Source: Desmonostoc muscorum LEGE 12446
GTDB taxonomy: Bacteria; Cyanobacteriota; Cyanobacteriia; Cyanobacteriales; Nostocaceae
Length of the DNA stretch: 64,000 nucleotides
Reading direction: 5' to 3'
Assembly (NCBI RefSeq): GCF_015207005.2
Contig: NZ_JADEXS020000001.1
Location: 3,038,001-3,102,000, forward strand
A program made the position numbers and the translations under genes. Below are positions 9,934 to 18,480 of the stretch, piece after piece (position 1 is the stretch's first letter; every line of letters starts with the position of its first letter). Under the pieces are notes generated by a model. It was not told where the DNA came from. It saw only the letters and a program-made list of their open reading frames with translations, and searched no databases.

Positions 9934-10836
9934 CTAATTCCTCTCAATCCAATCTAAAATCGCTTGGTTCACTTGTTCGGGACATTCATCATGGGGACAA
10001 TGACCCACATTTTCTAAATTCAGCACTTCCAATCTCTCGTTATATTGAGCAAATTGGCTAGCTAAAGCTGGCGGAACAAACCGATCTTTTTGTCCCCAAA
10101 TTAACAGCATGGGAATTGTTAAGGTTGGTAATACTGCCTTGACATTGGGACTAAAATTAATTCCAATTGTCGCTTTGAACAAAGCACTAAAAGCTCTCGC
10201 CGAACCTCGGTCTTGGGGAGGGCCAGCTAAAATTTCTATCAGTTCATCGGTGATTGCTTCTGGGTTAGCGTAGGCGAGACTAGCCCAGCGACGCAGCACG
10301 CCAGGTCTGCGGACAAAGTTAAATACAGGTTTGAGAATCAATGGCGAAGCGACAATATTTTTAATTCCTCTGACCAGTGGTCGCAGAACAGGAGGAATTG
10401 CTTCTTGCTCCAGTGAAGGATCGGGTAAACTCATCATCACTATACCCTGTACCATGTCCGGATGAGCGGCGGCGGCGGCTAAAGAAATCAGTGAACCGTT
10501 GGAATTGCCGATTAATATTGCTGGTTCACGGATAAAAGTTTGCCAAAAATCGTAAACTTGTTCTACCCAGAGTTCGACGCTGTAATTAGCTGCGGCTTTT
10601 TCCGAAGCGCCAAAACCTAGCATATCTAGCGCATAAACTGTGTGATGTTCAGCCAACACCTCTAAATTATGTCGCCAATGACCAATGGAAGCGCCAAAGC
10701 CATGTAACAGAATTAGAGGTTGTGTCTTTTCGTCATTTTTGGCAGAGCGAATATAAGTATAGCGAGTTTGCCAGCCTCGCCAAACCCAATCTCTTTGATT
10801 ACCAACTCTCTCTTGCCAGTGTAGTGTAGTGGTCAC
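9934..10836 (-). CDS. Alpha/beta-fold hydrolase
   Basis: 300 residues, GTG start at 10836. The alpha/beta hydrolase plan is complete: oxyanion-hole HGFGAS (about 45-50), nucleophile elbow GNSNGS, acid in WGQKDRFVPP and histidine in NVGHCPHDECPE. The nucleophile motif G-N-S-N-G is the form found in many cyanobacterial and plastid homologues. The substrate is unknown; esterase, C-C hydrolase and haloperoxidase-like activities all occur in the family. It converges with the BON-protein gene. Confidence 0.9.
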   Translation of the reverse strand: MTTTLHWQERVGNQRDWVWRGWQTRYTYIRSAKNDEKTQPLILLHGFGASIGHWRHNLEVLAEHHTVYALDMLGFGASEKAAANYSVELWVEQVYDFWQTFIREPAILIGNSNGSLISLAAAAAHPDMVQGIVMMSLPDPSLEQEAIPPVLRPLVRGIKNIVASPLILKPVFNFVRRPGVLRRWASLAYANPEAITDELIEILAGPPQDRGSARAFSALFKATIGINFSPNVKAVLPTLTIPMLLIWGQKDRFVPPALASQFAQYNERLEVLNLENVGHCPHDECPEQVNQAILDWIERN

Positions 10837-11255
10837 AGTCGCCTCTGATTCATCAGCGTGAAAATACTATTATAGAAAAATTGCTGAAAACCCCGCTCAC
10901 ATAGCAGTCCTAATAAGAGTGAAGTACAAAGAAAAACCTCACCCCCAACCCCTCACCTTACTAAGGCTACCGTGTATACACAAGTCTGAAATAGCTGATT
11001 AACCAAGGTTTTACCCCACCCTAACCCTCCCCTTATAAAGGGGAGGGAAAGAGATTTCTTGTTTCCCCCCTTTATAAGGGCAGGGCTGTTTCATTCCATT
11101 TCAAACAGGATTTGTCAAGATGGTTAGCGAGAAAATTGTAAGTAAGGGTGACGATGAGATGAACATTTAAACATTGAAATATCAGTAAAATAGTTCATTT
11201 TCTGGGCACGCTGGTAACAAAATAACTAATTTTTAATTGCTAGAACCCTTGATTT
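10837..11255. other. Gene-free spacer with inverted-repeat element
   Basis: About 420 bp without a gene. It carries CCCCACCCTAACCCTCCCC-type repeat DNA near 11015-11050 and the left arm (11065-11097) of a 33-bp inverted repeat whose right arm (11270-11302) lies inside the 3' end of the NTPase gene. DNA between the arms is AT-rich with no ORF. Confidence 0.75.
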
Positions 11256-11302
11256 TTAAAGCTCTTTGGGGAATGAAACAGCCCTGCCCTTAAAAAGGGG
11301 GG
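11065..11302. mobile_element. MITE-like element with 33-bp terminal inverted repeats
   Basis: Left arm 11065-11097 and right arm 11270-11302 are reverse complements at 32 of 33 positions and enclose 172 bp without coding capacity. Both arms continue into G/C-run repeats of the AAGGGGGG type. The right arm supplies the last codons and nearly the stop of the adjacent NTPase gene. Target-site duplications were not resolved. Confidence 0.6.
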
Positions 11303-13817
11303 TTGGGGGGATCTCCGAGAAGTACGGCATCAAATCGCGTTCTAACTCAGCGCGAGTCTTCAGAGGACGAGTTCCTTTTTCATCGGTCAGCAAATACAGT
11401 AATATGTCTGCTGTTTGCTGATTTTCTTCACCACAATCATTAACAACTTCATTTAAATAACGCTTAACCAATTCGTCTTTAGTGCCACGCTGCCGATATT
11501 CTGCCAGAGTTGTAATATTCTCCGTTTGCAGTTGCGCCCCCATAACCTGCAACTCAATGGGACGCACTTCACCCAATTCTTCGGCTAATTCCTGCACCAG
11601 TTGTTCAACTAAAGCAGGTTCCAACCGAAAACTAGTATTTTCAGTTAAACGCTGGATAATTGACTTCGCATCATCAGGCGAGAAGTTCCCCAACTTGTAC
11701 AGCACATTATTACTGAGAATGTCATTGCTAATAATCTCCAGGCTGGGCAAATCATTGCACTCCAGTAAGTAATGGATATAATCCACCCGCAGCGATAAGA
11801 TAACTTTCAGCGATGGAACATTCAAACATTCTCCCAGAAACTCAAAAAACTGCTTCCTTTGCGCTGGTTCGGTGTAAATAAAGAAAAATTCCTCAAATTG
11901 ATCAAAAATTAGCACCGTGCGGAGGTTACGCTGTTCGTTTTCGCGGAGTTGGGAGAGGAGGGAGTGGGGGAGACGCGGGGAGTGGGGATTTTGAGGTTCT
12001 GAACTAGAACGTTGAGGTTCTGAACTCGAAGTTCCGAGTTTTGAAGTCAAAACTTGAAGTTCTAACTCTCCCTCATCCCCCTCATCTCCCTCATCCTCCT
12101 CATCTCTCCCCAAAAGCTGCCCCAACTCCTCCACCCAGTTGGTGTAAACGCGCATCCCTACAGGTAAATTATCTTGAATACCGATCGCTTGATTCTTTAA
12201 AGCTGGCACCAGTCCGGCATTCACTAGCGAACTTTTACCTACACCTGATTGTCCATGAATTACGATCAACTTTTTATCTGGGCGGCCAATGCGTTCAATT
12301 AAGCGTTCTACATCCAATTGACGACCAGATGCAGCAATTTCTGGGGCAATACTATCTTTAGTATTAACGCGCAAGGGTGCAAGTCCTGTTGCTCCTAATT
12401 GTTTTGTCGCCTGTAATCTCCCAGCACCAATAAACGCCCGCAAACCAAATTGCTGTTCCACGGAACGCTGTTGCTGTTTCATTTCATAGGCTGCCAGATA
12501 TGCTTTTTGCTCAAAGTAAAGCTTTTGCAAATGACTGAGAATCTTGAGATAAAGCCTTAAATCTATCTGGGGGTTGCCGATATTTTTTGCAGTTTCTAAG
12601 TTACGAATTGCCTCTTGATAAGCGCCTAAATGATATTGAGAACGAGCCAAAAGAAATCGATAGAGGCTCAAATCATTTGATATGAGGACACTGGTGCTGT
12701 GTCCCTCTACAATCTTTATGGCTTGCTGTGCAAATTGATTGGCTTCTAACCAGGATTTTTCAATTAAAGCCACCTCAGCTAAAAAACCGTAATCCTTTGC
12801 TAATTCTATTAGTTGATTATCAGCACGATGTATTTCTAATACTTGTTCAGCAAGATTTTTTAAGTGTTCCCATGCTTGTAAATCACGCAAAACAACACCA
12901 AATTTAAAGAAAAAATTTGCAATTAATCGTTTGTTTTCCCCAATCGAATTGATATATTTTTGAAGATAATGCCGAGTGTTATTCCAATTTGGATGATTAA
13001 TATCTTGATTTTTAAAAGCTTTGAGATAATAGCAAAAAGTAATATCACCAAGGATTTTGATTTGTTGTTTTGTATAATTAATTTGCCGAAAAAGCGCTAA
13101 AGCAACTTGATAATGTTCTAAGGCGATATCGATTTTATTATTAACTTGTTTTGCCAAGCCTAACAAAGATGAGAAATTAGCTTTCAGTTCTGGATGAGAA
13201 TCCTGTAATTCACCTGGTAAATCTCTCTGAGCCGCTGCTAATTCTGTTTCTAAAACTCCATAATCATCTAAAGTTAAGTTGAGGGTATTGTTAAAGTATT
13301 GTTCGGCAATTTGTTGTAGTAAGTTGATCAAATCATCTTGAGCGATCGCAAAATTCCTTGTAGTAGCCCAACTCTCCAAATCTGGAGCCAGTTGCATCAA
13401 TTGTTTGTAGATTTCATCATCAATCCACAACACCAAAGGAAAAGCAAAATTCTTGCGAAACTCCTCCCGCACCTGATTAGCAGAAGTCAACATCACAGCT
13501 AAATTCTGTACTGTCTCTAAACCGACAACCATCACGCAGGCTGGTAGGTTCTCGCCAAAATCCTCCCGAATGGCTGTATAAAGAGTTCTGTGAGATTGCT
13601 GCATCACCAACAGCCGAATTTCAACTTGACAAATTTCCTGCAATTTTTGGATCAGGCGATCGCGCAAGCTACCATAATTACACCGTGCCAAAATCAGCTT
13701 AAACTGTCCCACAGAGGATTCGATCGCCCAAGCTAATTGTGCAACAGAGCGTAGGCGTAGCCCGTCGTAGACATCGTTGTTTACAAGATTATCTTCTGGT
13801 GGTTGCGAGTCTGTCAT
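11256..13817 (-). CDS. TPR-STAND (nSTAND-type) NTPase, C-terminally truncated by repeat DNA
   Basis: 853 residues. The N-terminal ~190 residues form a cyanobacterial effector-like region (LAWAIESSVGQFKLILARCN onward), then TPR-like helices (about 200-480), then a P-loop NTPase: Walker A HGQSGVGKSS (about 522-531) and the nSTAND hallmark VLIFDQFEEFFF (about 633-644). Between them, residues about 569-624 are a low-complexity insertion ([11 protein letters not shown], then SSEPQ repeats) made of 9-bp and 21-bp DNA repeats. After LLYLLTDEKGTRPLKTRAELERD the protein ends in IPPTPLFKGRAVSFPKEL, encoded by an inverted-repeat element, so the usual C-terminal remainder and sensor are missing. STAND NTPases act as signal-dependent switches, often in immunity. 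It may be non-functional or a shortened form. Confidence 0.85.
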   Translation of the reverse strand: MTDSQPPEDNLVNNDVYDGLRLRSVAQLAWAIESSVGQFKLILARCNYGSLRDRLIQKLQEICQVEIRLLVMQQSHRTLYTAIREDFGENLPACVMVVGLETVQNLAVMLTSANQVREEFRKNFAFPLVLWIDDEIYKQLMQLAPDLESWATTRNFAIAQDDLINLLQQIAEQYFNNTLNLTLDDYGVLETELAAAQRDLPGELQDSHPELKANFSSLLGLAKQVNNKIDIALEHYQVALALFRQINYTKQQIKILGDITFCYYLKAFKNQDINHPNWNNTRHYLQKYINSIGENKRLIANFFFKFGVVLRDLQAWEHLKNLAEQVLEIHRADNQLIELAKDYGFLAEVALIEKSWLEANQFAQQAIKIVEGHSTSVLISNDLSLYRFLLARSQYHLGAYQEAIRNLETAKNIGNPQIDLRLYLKILSHLQKLYFEQKAYLAAYEMKQQQRSVEQQFGLRAFIGAGRLQATKQLGATGLAPLRVNTKDSIAPEIAASGRQLDVERLIERIGRPDKKLIVIHGQSGVGKSSLVNAGLVPALKNQAIGIQDNLPVGMRVYTNWVEELGQLLGRDEEDEGDEGDEGELELQVLTSKLGTSSSEPQRSSSEPQNPHSPRLPHSLLSQLRENEQRNLRTVLIFDQFEEFFFIYTEPAQRKQFFEFLGECLNVPSLKVILSLRVDYIHYLLECNDLPSLEIISNDILSNNVLYKLGNFSPDDAKSIIQRLTENTSFRLEPALVEQLVQELAEELGEVRPIELQVMGAQLQTENITTLAEYRQRGTKDELVKRYLNEVVNDCGEENQQTADILLYLLTDEKGTRPLKTRAELERDLMPYFSEIPPTPLFKGRAVSFPKEL

Positions 13818-14103
13818 ATCTAACCGCGTCTACACGTTTTACCCCACCCTAACCCTCCCCTTGTAAAGGGGAGGGAACTGGATTTTCGGTCTCCCCCCTT
13901 TCCAAGGGAACTGGATTTCCAGTCTCCCCCCTTTCCAAGGGGGGATTAAGGGGGGTAATTCGACTACTAATATCATGTCCGGCTAATTAGTTATGATTCC
14001 CGAATCTATGCACAAACCCAAAAACCCTTCCCCTCTGCTCCCCTGCCCCTCTGCTGCCTTAATGATAAGTCTTTAACCGGACATGATATAACCCCCTGAT
14101 TCC
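13818..14103. other. Spacer with repeat clusters between two NTPase genes
   Basis: About 285 bp. The first half is CCCCACCCTAACCCTCCCC / TCTCCCCCCTTTCCAAGG repeat DNA like that at 11015-11070. The second half (13971-14090) is a separate small inverted-repeat element. Confidence 0.8.
13971..14090. mobile_element. Small inverted-repeat element with TATCATGTCCGG termini
   Basis: TATCATGTCCGG (13971-13982) is matched by CCGGACATGATA (14077-14088) about 95 bp away, and the match continues weakly inward (CTAA / TTAA). No coding capacity. It looks like a MITE or REP-type element. Confidence 0.55.
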
Positions 14104-15450
14104 TCACTGCAACTCCCTCGCCTCAGCCAAAATTGGATTCACATCAAACCAAGATTCGCCGCTATCTCGATATTCAAAGACAAAGCGACTACGAATCAAC
14201 TTTTGGTATCCTTGGTCATCGCTGACTTTTTTGTTTTGCTTGACGTGTCGTAGCAGTTGCCACTCGTCATCGGAAATTGGCATAATCATTTCATTGCGAC
14301 GGGCGCGAACAACTTGGTCTAAAGTCTCACGGGAGAGGGGAAGCGCCATTTCTTCCATAATCCAAGTATTCAGGAGTCTGAGCAAGTCTCGCACATGACC
14401 GCCACTCAATCTACATAACCGGTCTAGGGCGGCGCTACTATCAAAAATTTCAGTAATTTTATTTAAGCGTTCATCTGTTTGGAAGTCAGGAAAGGCTCTT
14501 GCTAGCACCATCTTTTTCATTAGTCTCATTCCTTCTTCATGAACGCTGCCATCTGGCCATTGTACTGGCACCATTGGCAATACTTTGGGGTCTTCTGGGA
14601 ATCGCTGGGTAAGCATTCCGTAATCGTTGGAAAACTTCAGAGCTAAAGGCATGGTATAAATTAAATGACAATTGAGTTTTGTCAAAAATTCACCCTGGTC
14701 TACAAATAAATATTCCTGCTGTGGACGACCCCAAGCTTTAACACGATTATCGATACGGTCGAGATTATCGACAATTACCACTAAACCATTTTTACCTTGC
14801 TGTTTGAGTTTAGCGATCGCAGGTTCCAATAATTCCCGATTAATCGCTTCTAGCAAGTTAGCTTTTCGCGGCGCTAAATACTGATTGAGTTTTGTCCGTA
14901 GCGTCGGGTCACTTTTCATCTTTGTAGTGATTTCGCCAATACCAAAAGCTAGAGACAACTTTTCTTTGTCGCTAGTGACACCAACATCAACACCACCCAC
15001 CTTAATTTTTGCCCCTGTGACTTCAGAATTTAAGACGTTCCAAGCACCTTGCAGTAACTCATTAAATTTGTTGGGTGTCTCCAGTGTAATTTTATCCAGA
15101 CTTTGACTGACGCGACGAGCGATCGCTAACAACACATCAGCAATATCCACATCAGTCATTTCCAAGTCTTCGCTAGATTCAAAATACACCACATGAAAGC
15201 CTAATTTTTCCAGTTCTCCCTGTAGCTTTAATAGTTCCGTCGATTTTCCACAGCCAATATGCCCAGTAAATAGTGTGCAGGTAGGTTCATCTGGCTTGAA
15301 AAAAGTAATTTTTTGCTTCAGCTTGCCGATAATATCTCCGCCTCGCACCGAAGAAAAGTCAATGTAGTATTTCACATCTGACAGATTATTGACGAACAGG
15401 GTTCGACTGGGGTCAGTAGCCTGAAAAAATGCTCGTAAATCTATGGACAT
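14104..15450 (-). CDS. P-loop AAA/KAP-like ATPase
   Basis: 448 residues. Walker A is GHIGCGKS (63-70) and Walker B is LVVIVDNLDRI (about 222-232), followed by an arginine-rich sensor-2-like stretch SGGHVRDLLRLL. The DNLDR form of Walker B and the C-terminal winged-helix-like region (DDEWQLLRHVKQNKK) resemble KAP and ORC-like STAND-related ATPases. It lies directly upstream of the TPR-STAND gene in the same direction, and the two look like a functional pair. The role is unknown; signalling, defence or chromosome-linked ATPase activity are all possible. Confidence 0.85.
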   Translation of the reverse strand: MSIDLRAFFQATDPSRTLFVNNLSDVKYYIDFSSVRGGDIIGKLKQKITFFKPDEPTCTLFTGHIGCGKSTELLKLQGELEKLGFHVVYFESSEDLEMTDVDIADVLLAIARRVSQSLDKITLETPNKFNELLQGAWNVLNSEVTGAKIKVGGVDVGVTSDKEKLSLAFGIGEITTKMKSDPTLRTKLNQYLAPRKANLLEAINRELLEPAIAKLKQQGKNGLVVIVDNLDRIDNRVKAWGRPQQEYLFVDQGEFLTKLNCHLIYTMPLALKFSNDYGMLTQRFPEDPKVLPMVPVQWPDGSVHEEGMRLMKKMVLARAFPDFQTDERLNKITEIFDSSAALDRLCRLSGGHVRDLLRLLNTWIMEEMALPLSRETLDQVVRARRNEMIMPISDDEWQLLRHVKQNKKVSDDQGYQKLIRSRFVFEYRDSGESWFDVNPILAEARELQ

Positions 15451-15741
15451 AAAGCTAGTAATATGATTATGTTTTATGAAGAAGAATTCAGAACTCAGGA
15501 GTCAGAATTCAGTTGGGAATTGGAGTCCGACTGGGTGATAGCGTAGCGGTAGCGAGTATTCGAGGGTCGTGTCTGAATATTAGTTTAAAACCTCGCCCGA
15601 AGTTAAACGAAACTAGGATTAAATATTTTTCTTCTTAAAACTCTATCCCTTTATGGGTAGATTATTCTGAATTCTGAATTCTGACTCCTGTTTTATAGCA
15701 ATGCTCAAAATTAAACAAGTTTATTTGTATCCAGTTAGCAG

Positions 15742-15855
15742 TTAATTCATCAGCGCAGCAAGCATTGTTCTGACGACAACTTCCAATTCTTCAGTTACTC
15801 GATAAAGGTTAATTGCTTGTTCAATACTTATACATGGAAAACCCGCCTGCGCGGG
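15742..15855 (-). pseudogene. Remnant of a small coding sequence
   Basis: The minus strand is open from just after a stop at 15856-15858 to a stop at 15742-15744 and reads as plausible protein (SIEQAINLYRVTEELE, then VVVRTMLAALMN), but no start codon precedes it. The upstream codons are the repeat hairpin (PAQAGF). It is probably the tail of a lost gene joined to a dispersed palindrome. Confidence 0.4.
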
Positions 15856-15857
15856 TT
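15840..15857 (-). terminator. Repeat-type hairpin after the SPFH gene
   Basis: The same AACCCGC-CTGC-GCGGGTT hairpin as at 8602-8619. On the minus strand it is followed by TTTTCC and lies about 100 bp after the SPFH stop, where a terminator would be expected. Confidence 0.55.
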
Positions 15858-15957
15858 ACAAAAAGCTTGATTTTCTCTTACCCTACCTTGGTAAGCTCTG
15901 TTTGTGTGCAAGATGAACCGCAAATTCTATTCGCCCTGGCTCTGCTCTAAACTAATG

Positions 15958-18087
15958 TTATTTATCCACTGGAAAGTTCACAATTATAGGTGGAATACCG
16001 TTTTCTGTGGTTGGTTGGCTTTGGCTTATCGGTTGTGGATGCAAAGGCGTTGGTTTCACCTCACCATTTTTAGCAGTTTGATTCCATAAAATCATCGACA
16101 GTAGACCATCTACTAAGCCGTTATTACTGCCGTTACTGCCAACGAGAACATCTGGAATTAAACGGACATGGCGATCGCCTATAATTTGCATCAGTTGCAT
16201 TGCTGTATAACCTTGTGCCCCCAAGGCTTCCACACCAGTACGGTAGGTTTCAGCTTTGGCGTTACCTGTGGCCCGAATACCTTCAGCCTCCGCAATTGCT
16301 CGGAGTTTTGTTCCCTCAGCTTCACCTGTGGCCTGCTTGATTTGGGCTTGGGCTTTCAAGTCGGCTATATGCACACTCTGTTCTGATTTCACCATTTCTT
16401 GCTGAATTTCAGCTAGGGCTGTTTCTCGAACAAGTTGTTGGCGTTGGGTTTGCGCCATCTGCTGGACTTCATAAGTCTTGCGTTCTTCTTCGGCAATTTT
16501 CCGGTCTGTCTGTGTTTGCATTAATGACGCCGGTGGTTGAATATCACCAATTAGAGTATCGATCGCTTGCACATCATAAGCCCGCAATGCTGTTTTAATA
16601 TACTCAGCAGCCTCAGCTTGTCGCTCACTCCGAGCTGTCAAAAAGTCTAATACTGTATAATCTTGGGCTGAGTTGCGGAAATAATTACCGATAGTTGGTT
16701 CTAATACATGGTCTACGAGATTTTGCATTGCACCAACGCGGGAAATTACCTTGGGTGCATCCAAAGCGCCCACATGGATGATTTGTGCTACTTCCAAATC
16801 AAAGGCAAATCCATCACGCGATCGCACTGTCAGGGATGCTAGTTGAGCATCATAACTGTGACGTTCGGTGCGGTCTGACCAGTTTAATACAATGTTGGTC
16901 GTTGGCACAAGTTCCATTTTCATGATCCGAGAATTAATCGGGTGCTTCCCAGGATACAGCGGTTCGACCCATACACCCTTATGTCCAGGATTCACCAAGT
17001 TACCATGTGTGAAAGCTGCACCGCTGACATCTTGATGCGCTTTACCTACGAAAGAAATCACCACACCCACATAGCCAATGGGAATTTCCGTCATCGGTAC
17101 TTGTTCAACCTGGACAAACCAAGGATTTAAATTCCAAGAACCAGAAAGCAAAGTCTGCTCTTGTAAGCCGCGTCGTCCACCGCCATTAATAAATTTCTGA
17201 CCATTTTGGAAATTGTCGTGTCCCTCAATTATCGGTCCTGCCAGTTCACCAGCGGAAATTGGGACACCATCTAAGGTAGTGACGATGCCAACCTTGTCAG
17301 ATGCCAAGCTGTATACCCGTAATTGTTCTGGAGTCATGCCATGAGCCGTAGCATTTGACGCCATGATGACTTTAAACAAAGCAGTGTTAATCCGGTAAGT
17401 ACCAGCCGTGAGAAAACCCATTTGGCGACCTTTTTCGCCACCGTTGATGAGGAATTTCCGGGCATCTTGGTAATTGTCACAATCGACGATTTTGCCCAGA
17501 ATGCGTTCTGGTGGGTTGGATTCGCCATCTGCGGCCACAATTAAAGCGATTTCACCTTGGGGGACAACAACAACCGATTCTTTGCGAACTGAGTATTGCC
17601 AAGGCCAATAGCCCCAGTGCCAACCAGGAGCCAGAGTATCTGCCTGTAAGCCCGCTTCACCGTTGAGGGCAATTAACCTTCCGGCGGGGAGTCCGCGCCC
17701 AGAAAGGGTAAACTTTCTGACAACAATCCCAACTTCCCGTTCGCCAATCACCACCAGTCCGCCAAAAAACAGCGGTACAAATATCACTAAACCACCGACA
17801 ACTAGGATGGGAATCAGTACAAAAGGATCAATTCCAGCAGTTTGATACTGAGTTTGATTAGTTTGTAACTGGGTAATATTTGGTTTAGCTGGACTCAGTT
17901 GGACTGATGCCAGAGTAATTTCTTTTGCAGTAGTGATTTTTATGGGAGTAGCACTGGCATAATTAGTAGTGCCTGCGATCGCCAAAGACGCTGGCGCAGC
18001 GATCGCCAACGTTGCTACAACAGACGCTGCAAAACGGGCTACCTTATTTTTTTTACGCGTACCAACACAAGATTGAAAACTTTTCAT
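15958..18087 (-). CDS. Large SPFH/Band-7 (flotillin-like) membrane protein
   Basis: 709 residues from ATG 18087 (the frame opens seven codons earlier at a TTG). An N-terminal hydrophobic segment (about 25-40, VVATLAIAAPASLAIAG) and a strong membrane helix (about 88-113, PFVLIPILVVGGLVIFVPLFFGG) are followed by a long SPFH region (IVVRKFTLSGRGLPAG through DGFAFDLEVAQIIHVGALDAP) and an alanine/glutamate-rich coiled-coil (about 540-640, TDRKIAEEERKTYEVQQMAQ onward). The C-terminus is proline-rich. SPFH proteins assemble into membrane microdomain scaffolds or large cages. It lies upstream of the two NTPase genes in the same direction and divergent from a dynamin-like GTPase. Confidence 0.9.
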   Translation of the reverse strand: MKSFQSCVGTRKKNKVARFAASVVATLAIAAPASLAIAGTTNYASATPIKITTAKEITLASVQLSPAKPNITQLQTNQTQYQTAGIDPFVLIPILVVGGLVIFVPLFFGGLVVIGEREVGIVVRKFTLSGRGLPAGRLIALNGEAGLQADTLAPGWHWGYWPWQYSVRKESVVVVPQGEIALIVAADGESNPPERILGKIVDCDNYQDARKFLINGGEKGRQMGFLTAGTYRINTALFKVIMASNATAHGMTPEQLRVYSLASDKVGIVTTLDGVPISAGELAGPIIEGHDNFQNGQKFINGGGRRGLQEQTLLSGSWNLNPWFVQVEQVPMTEIPIGYVGVVISFVGKAHQDVSGAAFTHGNLVNPGHKGVWVEPLYPGKHPINSRIMKMELVPTTNIVLNWSDRTERHSYDAQLASLTVRSRDGFAFDLEVAQIIHVGALDAPKVISRVGAMQNLVDHVLEPTIGNYFRNSAQDYTVLDFLTARSERQAEAAEYIKTALRAYDVQAIDTLIGDIQPPASLMQTQTDRKIAEEERKTYEVQQMAQTQRQQLVRETALAEIQQEMVKSEQSVHIADLKAQAQIKQATGEAEGTKLRAIAEAEGIRATGNAKAETYRTGVEALGAQGYTAMQLMQIIGDRHVRLIPDVLVGSNGSNNGLVDGLLSMILWNQTAKNGEVKPTPLHPQPISQSQPTTENGIPPIIVNFPVDK

Positions 18088-18192
18088 AATTTTTGCCCAC
18101 TTGGGCAACTAATTAGTTAAGTTAACACTTCAACAAAGACATACCTCGATTTCTTAAACTTGCCTTCAGGAGTGGGGAGTGGGGATGATGGG

Positions 18193-18270
18193 GATGAGGG
18201 AGATGAGGGAGATGAGGGAGATGAGGGAGATGAGGGAGATGAGGGAGATGAGGGAGATGAGGGAGATGAA
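18193..18270. repeat. GATGAGGGA 9-bp tandem array
   Basis: Eight to nine near-perfect units of GATGAGGGA. Because the unit length is a multiple of three, every frame through it stays open. Confidence 0.95.
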
Positions 18271-18382
18271 TCCAGTTCAAAGGTGGATGAATGAGTATCT
18301 GAGGTGGATGAATCCGGTTCAAAGGTGGATGAACGAGTATCTGAGGTGGATGAATCCGGTTCAAAGGTAAATGAACGAGATT
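18266..18382. repeat. 42-bp tandem repeat (about 2.5 copies)
   Basis: Units alternate two 21-bp halves, GGTGGATGAATCCGGTTCAA-type and GGTGGATGAACGAGTATCTG-type. The array abuts the 9-bp array and is followed by GATTCTAACTCCCCCTCATC, the same layout as the insertion inside the STAND NTPase gene. Confidence 0.9.
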
Positions 18383-18480
18383 CTAACTCCCCCTCATCCC
18401 CATCATCCCCACTCCCCACTCCCCATTCCCTGTAAAAAATAACTAGGATCAAATAGCGAGGTTAACCGAGAATCTAAATT

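Larger units (their letters stand above)
15451..15957. other. Spacer with hairpin terminator and coding remnant
   Basis: About 500 bp between the ATPase start and the SPFH stop. It contains heptamer-type GAATTCTGA repeats near 15490 and 15665, a start-less remnant of a coding sequence on the minus strand (15742-15855) and the hairpin at 15840-15857. No intact gene is visible. Confidence 0.7.
18088..18480. other. Divergent promoter region filled with tandem repeats
   Basis: This 393-bp spacer separates the divergent SPFH and GTPase starts. Most of it is tandem repeat (18193-18270 and 18266-18382), leaving about 100 bp on each side for promoters. Open frames through it ([14 protein letters not shown]) are repeat artefacts. 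Confidence 0.8.

Noticed and set aside
18193..18382. Tandem repeats as a CRISPR array
   Set aside because: Units are contiguous or nearly identical without unique spacers, and there are no cas genes.
18117..18452. Open frames rich in SPSSPSSP or REMREM over the tandem arrays
   Set aside because: They exist because the 9-bp unit keeps all frames open; no start context, no family resemblance, and other strand frames are equally open.
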